NCBI RefSeq assembly: GCF_022953055.1
Contig: NZ_JALJEJ010000005.1
Span: forward strand, 62,001-126,000
DNA: 64,000 bases
Origin: Mucilaginibacter straminoryzae
GTDB lineage: Bacteria > Bacteroidota > Bacteroidia > Sphingobacteriales > Sphingobacteriaceae
Direction of reading: 5' to 3'
Part shown: piece by piece, positions 16,467 to 25,128 of the stretch
How positions within the stretch are numbered: the first letter of the stretch is position 1
How the letters are laid out: the number at the start of each line of letters is the position of its first letter
The notes under the pieces: model-generated
The model's input: the letters and a program-made list of their open reading frames with translations, nothing else
The model's database searches: none
Told to the model about the DNA's origin: nothing
Translations under genes and position numbers: made by a program

Positions 16467-17477
16467 ATGGTTACCTCCATACTTGTTGCCGTAGTAATTC
16501 TGGCTTTAGCCTTCGATTTTATTAACGGTTTCCATGATGCTGCAAACTCCATTGCTACCATTGTATCTACCAAAGTGCTCACGCCCTTCCAGGCGGTACT
16601 ATGGGCTGCCGCATTTAACTTTCTGGCCTACTTTTTAATTAAAGACCATAAAGTTGCCAATACCATTGCCAAAACCGTTCCGGAGCACTTTATTACCATT
16701 TATGTGATCCTAGCAGGTATTATAGCGGCCATCACCTGGAACCTGATCACCTGGTGGTTTGGTATTCCGTCAAGTTCATCACACACGCTAATCGGCGGTT
16801 TCGCCGGCGCCGGTATGACCAACGCATTGTTTATGCATGCCAACCCGATTGATGCCGTTAACCTTGGCCCAACCCTGCAAATTATTGCATTTATTTTCCT
16901 GGCCCCGGTAATTGGTTTGTTTATCGGTGTGGTGGTAAACATTATTATCCTCCACCTTTCAAAAAATGCCAGGCCTGCTACTGCTGAAAAATGGTTCAAA
17001 CGCCTGCAGCTGGTATCCTCTGGCGCGCTGAGTTTTGCACACGGCGGTAACGACGCGCAAAAGGTAATGGGTATCATTTATGTATCGCTGATCTCGCAAA
17101 ACGTGATTCACCCCGGTACTAAAATGCCCGAATGGATTCCGTTAGCTTGTTATAGCGCTATCGCGTTAGGTACCATGTCTGGCGGTTGGAAGATCGTAAA
17201 AACCATGGGTACTAAAATTACCAAGGTAACCCCGCTGGAAGGTGTGAGTGCCGAAACTGCAGGCGCTATTACCCTGTTTATTACAGAGCGATTTGGTATC
17301 CCGGTATCTACTACGCATACTATTACCGGTTCAATCATCGGTGTTGGCTTAACCAAGCGTGCTTCTGCGGTACGTTGGGGCGTAACGATTAACCTGATCT
17401 GGGCCTGGATTATCACCATTCCTATCTCTGCTGTAATTGCAGCTGCGGTATTCTCTATCATACACTTTTTACAGTAA
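16467..17477 (+). CDS. PiT-family inorganic phosphate transporter
   Basis: A 336-residue inner-membrane permease with about ten helices and the internal duplication typical of PiT/PHO4 proteins. The first signature is G-F-H-D-A-A-N-S-I-A-T near residue 21, and the mirrored one is F-A-H-G-G-N-D-A-Q-K near residue 190. S-S-S-H-T-L-I-G-G and S-T-T-H-T-I-T-G-S are the paired substrate-loop motifs. It imports metal-phosphate with protons at low affinity. The DUF47 gene upstream is its usual partner. The short hydrophilic loop between the halves is typical of bacterial members. Confidence 0.93.
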   Translation: MVTSILVAVVILALAFDFINGFHDAANSIATIVSTKVLTPFQAVLWAAAFNFLAYFLIKDHKVANTIAKTVPEHFITIYVILAGIIAAITWNLITWWFGIPSSSSHTLIGGFAGAGMTNALFMHANPIDAVNLGPTLQIIAFIFLAPVIGLFIGVVVNIIILHLSKNARPATAEKWFKRLQLVSSGALSFAHGGNDAQKVMGIIYVSLISQNVIHPGTKMPEWIPLACYSAIALGTMSGGWKIVKTMGTKITKVTPLEGVSAETAGAITLFITERFGIPVSTTHTITGSIIGVGLTKRASAVRWGVTINLIWAWIITIPISAVIAAAVFSIIHFLQ

Positions 17478-17519
17478 CGTTAGGGGTAGCAACTACTTAT
17501 TTGCTACTTTTAACCATCT

Positions 17520-18236
17520 ATGAAAAAGACATTATTTACCGTTTTACTGCTCTCGGTTATTATTCCGTTGAGTAGTTTTGATACCGCACCGGCCAGGCAG
17601 ATCAAATTGCCGACCAATACAGAAATGGTTACCGCGCTTAAACAGGCGCTGGAAAACGGCACCACAAAAAGCGCAGACCAGCTATCCGCAGTAGACGGTT
17701 TCTTTAAAAATGCTGCTGTAAAAATCCTGCTGCCACCAGAGGCACAGAAGGCGGAAAAAACCCTGCGGAAATTAGGTTTAGGTAAGTTGTGCGATAATAC
17801 CATCCTGTCGCTTAACCGCGCTGCGGAAGACGCCGCCCAAAAAGCCAAACCGATTTTTATCAACTCCATTAAGCAGATGACCGTGCAGGATGCTGCTAAC
17901 ATTTTACTGGGTGGCGATAGTTCTGCTACGCAATATTTTCGCCGTACCACCACTAACGAATTGACGGAGCAGTTTAAGCCGGTAATTACCAATAGCCTGA
18001 GTAAAGTTGGGGCTACACGGCTTTACGGGCAACTGGCTACCCAATACAATAAAATCCCGTTAACATTTAATAAGATCAACCCTGAACTGGACGATTATGT
18101 TACCCAGAAAGCCATCAGCGGGTTGTTCTACGAAATCGCCCTGCAGGAGCTGAACATCCGGCAGAATCTGAAAGCGCGCACCACGCCGGTATTGAAAAAG
18201 GTATTCGGTTATATTGATCAGAAGATCAACCAATAA
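17520..18236 (+). CDS. DUF4197 domain-containing secreted protein
   Basis: A 238-residue protein with an N-terminal signal peptide (about 20 residues). The rest is an all-helical domain of the DUF4197 family, found in the periplasm of many Gram-negative bacteria. Recognisable pieces are A-L-K-Q-A-L-E-N-G-T near the start, I-L-L-P-P-E-A-Q-K, and A-A-N-I-L-L-G-G-D-S-S-A-T-Q-Y-F. The late part has F-Y-E-I-A-L-Q-E-L-N-I-R. No catalytic motif is visible and no function is established. It follows the phosphate transporter by 42 bases and may be read through from it, but probably has its own promoter (TACTTTTA near 17504). Confidence 0.85.
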   Translation: MKKTLFTVLLLSVIIPLSSFDTAPARQIKLPTNTEMVTALKQALENGTTKSADQLSAVDGFFKNAAVKILLPPEAQKAEKTLRKLGLGKLCDNTILSLNRAAEDAAQKAKPIFINSIKQMTVQDAANILLGGDSSATQYFRRTTTNELTEQFKPVITNSLSKVGATRLYGQLATQYNKIPLTFNKINPELDDYVTQKAISGLFYEIALQELNIRQNLKARTTPVLKKVFGYIDQKINQ

Positions 18237-18248
18237 AATTAACGAAAC

Positions 18249-18421
18249 GGGCATGTGCGATTCCTTCACGCCTGGAAACATCCGCTGGCGCGCGTTTGCA
18301 ACGCGTGCCTTTAAAAAAGAGCGATTCAATCGCTAAGAAACGTTAAGACTCGTTAAAAACGTGCGCAAGGAGGAAAAGGGCATGTGCTATTCCTTCCCAA
18401 GGGAAGGAGGAGGTAGGGGTA
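18249..18421. repeat. Intergenic repeat cluster with GC-rich hairpin
   Basis: Two near-identical 19-base copies (18/19) of GGGCATGTGC-N-ATTCCTTC start at 18249 and 18378. The second runs into a self-complementary TTCCC-AA-GGGAA and then GGAGGAGGTAGGGGT. This resembles the reverse complement of the repeat at 24.55 kb, so it looks like a decayed copy of the same dispersed intergenic element. No reading frame is present. Confidence 0.55.
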
Positions 18422-18460
18422 AAAACTATGACAATGTTTCTGTAATCGGTATAAAAGCAA

Positions 18461-18480
18461 AAAGCCCCGGAAGGGGCTTT
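18461..18480. terminator. Bidirectional rho-independent terminator
   Basis: AAAGCCCC and GGGGCTTT form a perfect eight-base stem around GGAA. A-rich sequence lies on the left and T-rich sequence on the right. It stands between the convergent DUF4197 and DUF885 genes, much nearer the latter, whose stop is 22 bases away. Confidence 0.75.
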
Positions 18481-18502
18481 CTTGCGTAAGTGTTTTTTAG
18501 GT

Positions 18503-20323
18503 TTATTTCTGCTGGCTTTCTATCCAGGTGTTGATCTTGGTTTCCAGTACGCTTAGTGGCATAGAACCGTCTTTTAAGATCTGGTTATGGAACTCACCAA
18601 TGTTGAACTTACTGCCTAACGCTTTCTCGGCCTTGTTACGCAGTTCTCGGATCTTCAAGGCACCAATCTTATAGCCCAATGCCTGGCCAGGGTTAGCCAT
18701 ATAGCGTTCAATCTCTGCCGTTGCGCCTTGTTCGTCTATCGCTTCATTATCCATCATATACTTAATGGCCTGCTCGCGCGTCATGCCCTTGGTATGTATA
18801 GCAACATCCACCACTAAACGGACGGCACGGTGCATTTCGTCGCCCAAAGCGCCCATGTGCTGGTACGGATCTGCAAATAGCCCCAGCTCTTTACCTAACG
18901 ACTCGCAATACAATGCCCATCCTTCTACGTAGGCGTTATCCACTTCAAAGCGGCGGAATTTTGGTAGCGATGTGTTTTCTTGTGCCAGCGAGATCTGGTA
19001 GTGGTGGCCTGGAATGGCTTCGTGCAGGAACAATGATTCCATACCCGATGTCACGTTAAACTCTTTAGCATTCAGGATGGGTACGTAAAAAATACCGGGG
19101 CGACTCCCATCCGCACTGCCCTGGTTGTATTCTGCGCTGGCTGAAGCTGCGCGGAAGGCTTCCGTCTGCCTGATCTCGAACGGTGTTTTTGGCACGTGGG
19201 TAAACATCTTTTTAAGGTTGGGCTCCATCCGCTTGTGGATATTCTCAAACGCATCCAACACCTCTTTAGGCGTTTTAAACGGCTTGAATTTCGGGTCGGT
19301 GCGCATGTATTCAAAGAAGGCTTTCAGATCGCCTTTAAAAGCTACCTTATTTTTAATGCTATCCATTTTACTGCGAATGCGTGCTACCTCACTTAAACCC
19401 AGTTGATAGATCTCGTCCGGCGTTTTGTTGGTGGTAGTGTTTTGCATCACGGCAAAAGCATACATGGCCGAACCGTTAGGCATGGCCGAAAAGCCGGACG
19501 TGCTGCGTGTATGGGCCAGGTAGGTATCCTGCAGGTAATCGTGCAGTTTTTTATAGGTGGGAACAAGCGCCGTCGTGATCACCTTTTTATAGGCTGCGGT
19601 CAGGCGTTTTTTATCCGCATCAGAAAAATCTTTCGGGAAGCTCTTTACAGGGGAGTAAAACAAACTTTCTTCAGGCTTGGTTACCACGAAGCTTTGCATC
19701 TGCGGGATGATCTTTACCACAATAGCTTTAGGCCAAACAATATTCTTCTTGATACCGGCATCCATGTTGGCAACAGCCGTATCTGCCCATGTTTTAAAGG
19801 CTTCGGCACGTTTCAGCCAGTTATCATAGTCCTTCACTGTTTTAAAAGGCTGTGCGCCGGTACCAGAGCCCAATTGCCCCATAATTAAAGGCAAGCTCAC
19901 CATCTGGTTAAACGGCAGGTAGATAGGGTGCGGATAGCTGTAAGATTCCGAATACATGCCCTGCTTTTGTCCTTCCAGTGCGGTGTTCAACTGGTAGAAC
20001 AGAATATCGTAGGATAGTTTGTCTTCCTCACTCAGCTTCTCGCGGTCAAAAGTTTTCAGCTGATCCAGGTTGCGTTCTAAAAAGGCATGTACTTCTTTCC
20101 TGAACGCTGCCGACTGATCATTCGGTAACTGATCATTAAAGCGGTTATCGCCTTCGTAAGTTGCTTCTAAGGGATAAAGCTTCAGGCGGTCTTCGTAGTA
20201 TTGGTCGAACAGTTTTTTGATATCAGCATTATTACTACTGCTGGTCGAACTGCTGGTGGTGGTATTTTGCTTACACCCTGCCGTTAAGGCAGCCGCAAGC
20301 AGTAACAGATATACTTTACGCAT
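18503..20323 (-). CDS. DUF885-family zinc-peptidase-like lipoprotein
   Basis: A 606-residue protein with a lipoprotein signal peptide (A-A-L-T-A-G-C-K-Q) followed by a serine/threonine/asparagine-rich linker. The rest is the helical DUF885 fold, which is related to M2/M3-type metallopeptidases. The key motif is H-E-A-I-P-G-H-H near residue 435, expected to bind zinc. A downstream E-G-W-A-L-Y-C-E-S-L-G supplies a further glutamate ligand. It probably hydrolyses peptides in the periplasm or at the outer membrane; the substrate is unknown. It stands alone, with the ECF sigma operon upstream on the same strand 48 bases away. Confidence 0.88.
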   Translation of the reverse strand: MRKVYLLLLAAALTAGCKQNTTTSSSTSSSNNADIKKLFDQYYEDRLKLYPLEATYEGDNRFNDQLPNDQSAAFRKEVHAFLERNLDQLKTFDREKLSEEDKLSYDILFYQLNTALEGQKQGMYSESYSYPHPIYLPFNQMVSLPLIMGQLGSGTGAQPFKTVKDYDNWLKRAEAFKTWADTAVANMDAGIKKNIVWPKAIVVKIIPQMQSFVVTKPEESLFYSPVKSFPKDFSDADKKRLTAAYKKVITTALVPTYKKLHDYLQDTYLAHTRSTSGFSAMPNGSAMYAFAVMQNTTTNKTPDEIYQLGLSEVARIRSKMDSIKNKVAFKGDLKAFFEYMRTDPKFKPFKTPKEVLDAFENIHKRMEPNLKKMFTHVPKTPFEIRQTEAFRAASASAEYNQGSADGSRPGIFYVPILNAKEFNVTSGMESLFLHEAIPGHHYQISLAQENTSLPKFRRFEVDNAYVEGWALYCESLGKELGLFADPYQHMGALGDEMHRAVRLVVDVAIHTKGMTREQAIKYMMDNEAIDEQGATAEIERYMANPGQALGYKIGALKIRELRNKAEKALGSKFNIGEFHNQILKDGSMPLSVLETKINTWIESQQK

Positions 20324-20371
20324 ACAGATAGGGGTTTGACGTTAAAAGTATGGAAAATTACGTTCAATTTT

Positions 20372-21910
20372 CTACTGATGGAAACGGATGGTGATCTTCA
20401 CCTTCTCAGATTTGCCATTGGTTGCGCCTTTCCATCCCGGTCCGTCTTTGATGATCCTGATCGCATTTTCATCGCCGGGTTTATTCAGGCTTTTGAGTAT
20501 CTGGAAATCGGTAAGCGAACCGTCGGGGTTCACCACGAAAGATAGCCGCACTTTGCCGGTCTGTTCTTTTGAATCCACTTTGGATTGTTCTTTCAGGTAT
20601 TTGTTATAGGCAGCCCAGCCGTTAGAGGGCCGCGCATTTTCACTTACCTGTTCTTCTGCCTGTTCGTCCTCTTTTTTAGTACCATAGCCTACCACTACCA
20701 CTTCTGAAAGCCCTGCTGAAGAAGGCGTTAATGATACTTTCAGGTTGTCGCGACTGTCCGGTACCAATTGTTTGCTGTTGTAACCGATGTAAGCTACCGA
20801 AAGCTGATCACCATCAGCAATGTTAAGTTGGAAACGGCCGTTGACATCTGTAGCAATCCCAATGTTTTTGCCAACCACTTTCACCTGTGCGCCGGGTAAT
20901 GGATGGCCTTGTTCGTCCACCACCTGACCGCTGATCACACGCGGCATCCCTGTACTGGCATATCCTTGGGAGATCGGCACTTCTTTCAATTGATAATCGC
21001 TACCTGTACGGCCTAAAGCCTTTTTGGTGTTTATCACCAACACACCGTTGGCTGCTTTTGATCCGTATAATGCAGTAGCTTCCGTGTTTTTCAACACTTT
21101 AACGGAAGCCAAATCGTTAGGATTGATTTTGTAAATGTCTTTTCTAATTTTGCCATCCACTACATATAACGGGTTATGAAGCGAATCAACCGTGTTCAAT
21201 CCCCGCAGCATAATTTTAGGTGATTTTTGCTGGATATTTACCCCTGCTACCCTGCCTGCTAATTCCTCTGCTACGGGTTTAGGATTTATAGTTGACACAG
21301 AAGCGGTGACCTCACGTCTTCTTGCTACGCCGTATCCAACGACGTTTACTTCATCCAGCTGTCCTTTGTTGACAATTGTATCTGCTCCAGCTGCATCAGC
21401 AGCAACGACGGCCGCTGATGGTTCAATAACAGCGCCTGTACGTCTTTGTCTTAATACTTCGTGTTTGCGCGGCACCCTGGCAATCGCTATGGCATTGCTA
21501 TCAATAATGCTTGGTGGTACAGGCATTTTCTGCGGTTGAGGCGACGGAGGGGTTTTCGGTTCCTGCCTTACCTGCTGGTTACCGGTAACAACCCGCTGTT
21601 GTTGCCTTGGTTGATAAACCACCAGCCACCAGCCACCTATCGCCACAAAAAACAGTACAGAAGCAGCTACGGAGATCATTGGCCATAATGCCAGACGTTT
21701 CGCCTGTTTGGCATTTAACCGGGCTTGTAATCTTTGCTGTAGCTCATCAAGGTTGGGTTGCTGGTCAGCTTTGGCAGAATAGCCATCCAGGGCATCCATC
21801 AGGAATGGATCGTCCTGCGCCTGTCGCTCCAGTTGGTGCATGGCACGGGCATCAAGCTCTCCGCGGAGATACTTCCTGATCTGCGATATGTCTGTCTTCT
21901 TATCTGCCAC
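20372..21910 (-). CDS. Mosaic anti-sigma-like membrane protein with plug, carboxypeptidase-regulatory and TonB modules
   Basis: A 512-residue protein built from known pieces in an unusual order. Residues 1-70 are cytoplasmic and look like a short anti-sigma region (I-R-K-Y-L-R-G-E-L then D-P-F-L-M-D-A-L-D-G). A membrane helix follows at about 74-99, then a proline-rich linker. Residues about 185-297 match a SusC-type plug (V-V-G-Y-G, L-A-G-R-V-A-G-V, P-L-Y-V-V-D-G, A-L-Y-G-S-K-A-A-N-G-V). Residues about 325-395 are a carboxypeptidase-regulatory beta-sandwich ending in a second V-V-V-V-G-Y-G at 404-410. Residues about 425-512 resemble a TonB C-terminal domain. Its start overlaps the ECF sigma factor gene by 11 bases, so it very likely controls that sigma factor. 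No receptor barrel or STN domain is present. Confidence 0.82.
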   Translation of the reverse strand: MADKKTDISQIRKYLRGELDARAMHQLERQAQDDPFLMDALDGYSAKADQQPNLDELQQRLQARLNAKQAKRLALWPMISVAASVLFFVAIGGWWLVVYQPRQQQRVVTGNQQVRQEPKTPPSPQPQKMPVPPSIIDSNAIAIARVPRKHEVLRQRRTGAVIEPSAAVVAADAAGADTIVNKGQLDEVNVVGYGVARRREVTASVSTINPKPVAEELAGRVAGVNIQQKSPKIMLRGLNTVDSLHNPLYVVDGKIRKDIYKINPNDLASVKVLKNTEATALYGSKAANGVLVINTKKALGRTGSDYQLKEVPISQGYASTGMPRVISGQVVDEQGHPLPGAQVKVVGKNIGIATDVNGRFQLNIADGDQLSVAYIGYNSKQLVPDSRDNLKVSLTPSSAGLSEVVVVGYGTKKEDEQAEEQVSENARPSNGWAAYNKYLKEQSKVDSKEQTGKVRLSFVVNPDGSLTDFQILKSLNKPGDENAIRIIKDGPGWKGATNGKSEKVKITIRFHQ

Positions 21911-22472
21911 CGTGTTTCTCCATGCAAATTTTCAGGTTGCGCTTACCGTTCTGGATAAAGCTTTTCACCTCGTTCAGCGTATAGCCGGTTTTTTCTGCAA
22001 TCTCTTTATAGCATTGTTCGCGCAGGTAAAATAGTTCTACGCTCTGCCGTTGCGCCTCATTCAGCTTTTCCATACAACGCTGCAATGCGTTCAGATATTC
22101 TTCCTTATCATCTGTATCAGGATGCAAAACAAAGGCCGATTCCATAACGTCATCTATCGCCACCGTTTCATACTTCTTTTCACCCCGCAGCTGCATCAGG
22201 CAATAATTCCGGCTCAGCACATATAGCCACCCTCGAAATTGCTTCACCTCGTGCCTGGTTACTTTAACAATCAGTTCTTCAAAGATCTGCATTACGGCAT
22301 CTTTGCTCTGCTCTTCATCCTGAAGGTACTTCAGGCAAACGCCGTAAACCAAAGGCATATACTGTTCATACAACCTTCCAAGAATATCCAGTTCGCCCGT
22401 CTCGCGGTACTGTTGCAGCAGTTGCTCATCGGTAGGGTTATGGTGTTTATCCTTCGGTTTAGACCAGATCAT
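21900..22472 (-). CDS. ECF-type RNA polymerase sigma factor
   Basis: A 190-residue sigma-70 factor of the extracytoplasmic type. Region 2 is at about 25-95, with L-Y-E-Q-Y-M-P-L-V-Y-G-V-C and the core-binding D-A-V-M-Q-I-F-E-E-L. Region 4 is at about 130-185, with E-A-Q-R-Q-S-V-E-L-F-Y-L, a helix-turn-helix Y-K-E-I-A-E-K-T-G-Y and L-N-E-V-K-S-F-I-Q-N-G-K-R-N-L. It directs RNA polymerase to a set of promoters when released from its anti-sigma partner, encoded next and overlapping by 11 bases. The divergent VWA gene starts 84 bases away and is a natural candidate target. Confidence 0.92.
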   Translation of the reverse strand: MIWSKPKDKHHNPTDEQLLQQYRETGELDILGRLYEQYMPLVYGVCLKYLQDEEQSKDAVMQIFEELIVKVTRHEVKQFRGWLYVLSRNYCLMQLRGEKKYETVAIDDVMESAFVLHPDTDDKEEYLNALQRCMEKLNEAQRQSVELFYLREQCYKEIAEKTGYTLNEVKSFIQNGKRNLKICMEKHGGR

Positions 22473-22556
22473 TTACCCGGTTAAAATAATTTTTTTTAAC
22501 TGCTTATGGAAATTGGTTTGTGCCTGCATCCTACAGGTAGTTAAACAAAACCAACC

Positions 22557-24497
22557 ATGAAAAGATTAACCTTACTATTGCTGGTACTGATTAGCCTGTC
22601 CAGCTTTGCCAGCGGTACACATGCTATTACGGGTGCCGTTTATGATGCGAAAGATAAACTGCCGATAGCCGGGGCCACCGTAAAGGTTGCCGGAACAACC
22701 ATAGGCATGGCGACGGATGCCAAAGGGGAATTTAAATTGGACGTTCCCGAAACCGGAATTTTACAGGTATCCTTTATCGGGTATGTTTCACAAAACATCC
22801 AGTTAAGCAGCCGCTCTAAATACCGGGTCTATTTGCAGGCGGATACAAAGAGTTTAAGTGAGGTTGTTGTTGTTGGTTATGGGGTATCACGGAAACGCGA
22901 CGTTACTTACGCTGCTGCCTCTGTAACATCGGCGCCGCAGGCACTCTCGGGTAAAGTGGCAGGTGTACAAACCCTCTCTGCTACATCCCGTATCCAGGTA
23001 AGAGGGGTAAGCTCGGCAAACGGCTACATGGCCCCCATTCCGCAGGCTGATGTGAATGATGAATCATACAAAGGCGTCACCGAAAATGGTTTCAAAAACC
23101 CAACGGAAGAACCCCTTTCAACCTTTTCTATTGATGTGGATGGCGCTTCTTACACCAATATCCGCAGGTTTATCAACAACGGTCAGCTGCCGCCGACGGA
23201 TGCTGTACGGGTAGAGGAAATGATCAATTATTTCAGCTATAACCTGCCTGCGCCTAAAGATAACAGCCCTATTGCTATCCATACCGAACTGTCTTCTGCG
23301 CCCTGGAACCCGCAGCACCGCTTGCTGAGGATTGGCTTGAAAGCTAAACAGGTGAATACCGATAAATTACCTGCTTCAAACCTGGTCTTCCTGATTGATG
23401 TGTCAGGTTCGATGTGGTCGCCGAACAAACTGCCACTGGTGCAATCTTCGTTAAAAATGCTGGTCGATCAGCTTCGTCCGCAAGACCATGTAGCAATGGT
23501 GGTTTACGCCGGTGCTGCAGGATTGGTGCTGCCTTCGACACCGGGCGACCAGAAGACTACGATTAAAGAAGCTATAGATAAGCTGGTTGCCGGTGGATCG
23601 ACAGCAGGTGGTGCGGGTATTAAACTGGCATACCAGGTAGCGCAGCAGAATTTTATCAAGAATGGTAATAACCGGGTGATCCTGGCTACGGACGGCGACT
23701 TTAACGTGGGCGCTTCTTCTGACGAAGATATGGAACACCTGATCGAGCGCGAACGCAAGAGCGGTGTGTTCCTTTCTGTGCTGGGTTATGGCATGGGAAA
23801 TTATAAAGACAGTAAAATGGAAACCCTGGCCGATAAAGGCAACGGAAATTACGCCTACATAGATAACCTGACCGAGGCCCGGAAAACCCTGGTGAGCGAA
23901 TTTGGCGGAACACTGTTTACCGTAGCTAAAGATGTGAAACTGCAAATAGAATTTAACCCGGCTAAAGTGCAGGCATACCGCTTGATAGGTTATGAAAACC
24001 GCCTGCTGAATAAAGAGGATTTTAATAACGATTTGAAAGATGCGGGTGATATGGGCGTAGGCCACACGGTTACGGCTTTTTATGAGATTATCCCTGCCGG
24101 GGTGGAAGATAGTTTCTCGCCGACTGTGGATCCGTTAAAGTATCAAAAGCCGGATAAAAATAAGAACACTTACACTGGTAATGAAATGATGACGATCAAA
24201 TTCAGGTACAAGGAACCTTCGTCAGACCGCAGCCAGTTAAAGCAAACGACAGTTGCAGATGCGCCGGTAGCCCTGGCCAATACTTCGGACGATTTCCGCT
24301 TTGCGGCTGCGGTTGCCGAGTTTGGAATGCTGCTCCGCGAGTCTGACTATCGCCAGCAGGCCTCGTATGACCAGGCGATTGAGCTGGCGCGCAAGGCAAA
24401 GGGTGAAGACCGCGAAGGTTACCGCGCTGAAATGGTTAAACTGGCAGAAACAGCTAAGCTGATGGCTAAAAGCGGCTTAGCATCGACGAATAAATAA
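22557..24497 (+). CDS. YfbK-like von Willebrand factor A protein with carboxypeptidase-regulatory and partial plug region
   Basis: A 646-residue secreted protein. After a signal peptide (about 18 residues), residues 22-95 form a carboxypeptidase-regulatory beta-sandwich (I-T-G-A-V-Y-D-A then A-G-A-T-V-K-V). S-E-V-V-V-V-G-Y-G follows at 101-109. A short plug-like remnant (S-G-K-V-A-G-V-Q, then I-Q-V-R-G-V-S-S) spans to about 155. The YfbK-type N-terminal region lies at about 175-270. The VWA domain is at about 275-450, with the metal site D281-V-S-G-S285, and a DUF3520-like C-terminus follows. VWA domains bind protein partners through a metal ion. It is divergent from the ECF sigma operon, whose second protein shares the V-V-G-Y-G box. 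A terminator follows. Confidence 0.87.
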   Translation: MKRLTLLLLVLISLSSFASGTHAITGAVYDAKDKLPIAGATVKVAGTTIGMATDAKGEFKLDVPETGILQVSFIGYVSQNIQLSSRSKYRVYLQADTKSLSEVVVVGYGVSRKRDVTYAAASVTSAPQALSGKVAGVQTLSATSRIQVRGVSSANGYMAPIPQADVNDESYKGVTENGFKNPTEEPLSTFSIDVDGASYTNIRRFINNGQLPPTDAVRVEEMINYFSYNLPAPKDNSPIAIHTELSSAPWNPQHRLLRIGLKAKQVNTDKLPASNLVFLIDVSGSMWSPNKLPLVQSSLKMLVDQLRPQDHVAMVVYAGAAGLVLPSTPGDQKTTIKEAIDKLVAGGSTAGGAGIKLAYQVAQQNFIKNGNNRVILATDGDFNVGASSDEDMEHLIERERKSGVFLSVLGYGMGNYKDSKMETLADKGNGNYAYIDNLTEARKTLVSEFGGTLFTVAKDVKLQIEFNPAKVQAYRLIGYENRLLNKEDFNNDLKDAGDMGVGHTVTAFYEIIPAGVEDSFSPTVDPLKYQKPDKNKNTYTGNEMMTIKFRYKEPSSDRSQLKQTTVADAPVALANTSDDFRFAAAVAEFGMLLRESDYRQQASYDQAIELARKAKGEDREGYRAEMVKLAETAKLMAKSGLASTNK

Positions 24498-24514
24498 CAC
24501 CTAAACCAAATCAA

Positions 24515-24543
24515 AAAGGAGCGGGATTGTCCTGCTCCTTTGT
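24515..24543 (+). terminator. Rho-independent terminator after the VWA gene
   Basis: AAAGGAGC and GCTCCTTT (24515-24522 and 24534-24541) form an eight-base perfect stem with a short T-rich tail. It lies 17 bases after the VWA stop codon. Confidence 0.7.
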
Positions 24544-24552
24544 TACTACCGC

Positions 24553-24631
24553 AATGTAGCCCCTCCTAAATCCTCCACGGGAGGGAGGACTTTTATTCCT
24601 TCTCCGTTGGAGAGGGTTAGGGAGAGGTCCC
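24553..24631. repeat. Dispersed intergenic palindromic repeat (REP-like)
   Basis: The stretch has two hairpins in a row. The first is CCTCC-ACG-GGAGG inside a run of C and G blocks; the second is TTCTCC-G-TT-GGAGA, followed by GGGTTAGGGAGAGG. Elements of this look (CCCCTCCTAAATCCTCC... with GGTTAGGGAGAGG) are recalled as frequent between genes in Sphingobacteriaceae genomes. A partial relative lies at 18.39-18.42 kb. No gene is present. Confidence 0.55.
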
Positions 24632-24680
24632 ACGCTTGATATGGCAAAAGAGCATATTGCCCGGCTATATCAATCCTATG

Positions 24681-25028
24681 TTAAACAGCTTCATTCAACT
24701 CATCCCAGTATTCAACTGCCCGGCGGTAATGCGGAATAACGATAGAGCCACCCACCAGGTTGGCGATCATGAAAATTTCGTTCATCTCGTCGTTATTCAC
24801 ACCAGCCTCGTGGCATTTGCCCAGGTGGTATTTAATGCAATCGTCGCAACGTAATACCATAGAGGCCACCAGGCCAAGCATTTCTTTGGTTTTCACGTCC
24901 AGCGCACCTTCGGCATAGCTGGTGGTATCCAGCGCAAAGAAACGTTTGATATTGGTATTGGCGGTCGCCATAATCCTATCGTTCATTTTGGTACGATAGC
25001 CGTTAAAGTCGTCAACTAATTTTCCCAT
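24681..25028 (-). CDS. Carboxymuconolactone decarboxylase (AhpD-like) family protein
   Basis: A 115-residue helical protein of the CMD/AhpD superfamily. The redox motif C61-D-D-C64 followed by H68 is the AhpD-type C-x-x-C-x-x-x-H. This points to a thiol-dependent peroxidase or reductase helper rather than a lactone decarboxylase, which lacks the cysteines. The segment E-A-G-V-N-N-D-E-M-N-E-I is also typical. It probably acts in the cytoplasm as a homotrimer or hexamer. It is divergent from the VOC gene and stands alone. Confidence 0.88.
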   Translation of the reverse strand: MGKLVDDFNGYRTKMNDRIMATANTNIKRFFALDTTSYAEGALDVKTKEMLGLVASMVLRCDDCIKYHLGKCHEAGVNNDEMNEIFMIANLVGGSIVIPHYRRAVEYWDELNEAV

Positions 25029-25128
25029 CAGCTATAGTTATTGGGTTATAATGTTATTGAGTTATTTGAATTGCAATGTTCGGGAAAAATCTTTTCAGGA
25101 GCGTCATTAAAGGGTATCTTTATCTGCC

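Noticed and set aside
23451..24065. 204-residue frame opposite the VWA gene
   Set aside because: It is wholly antisense to a clear VWA domain and has no recognisable motif; a shadow of the GC-biased coding strand.
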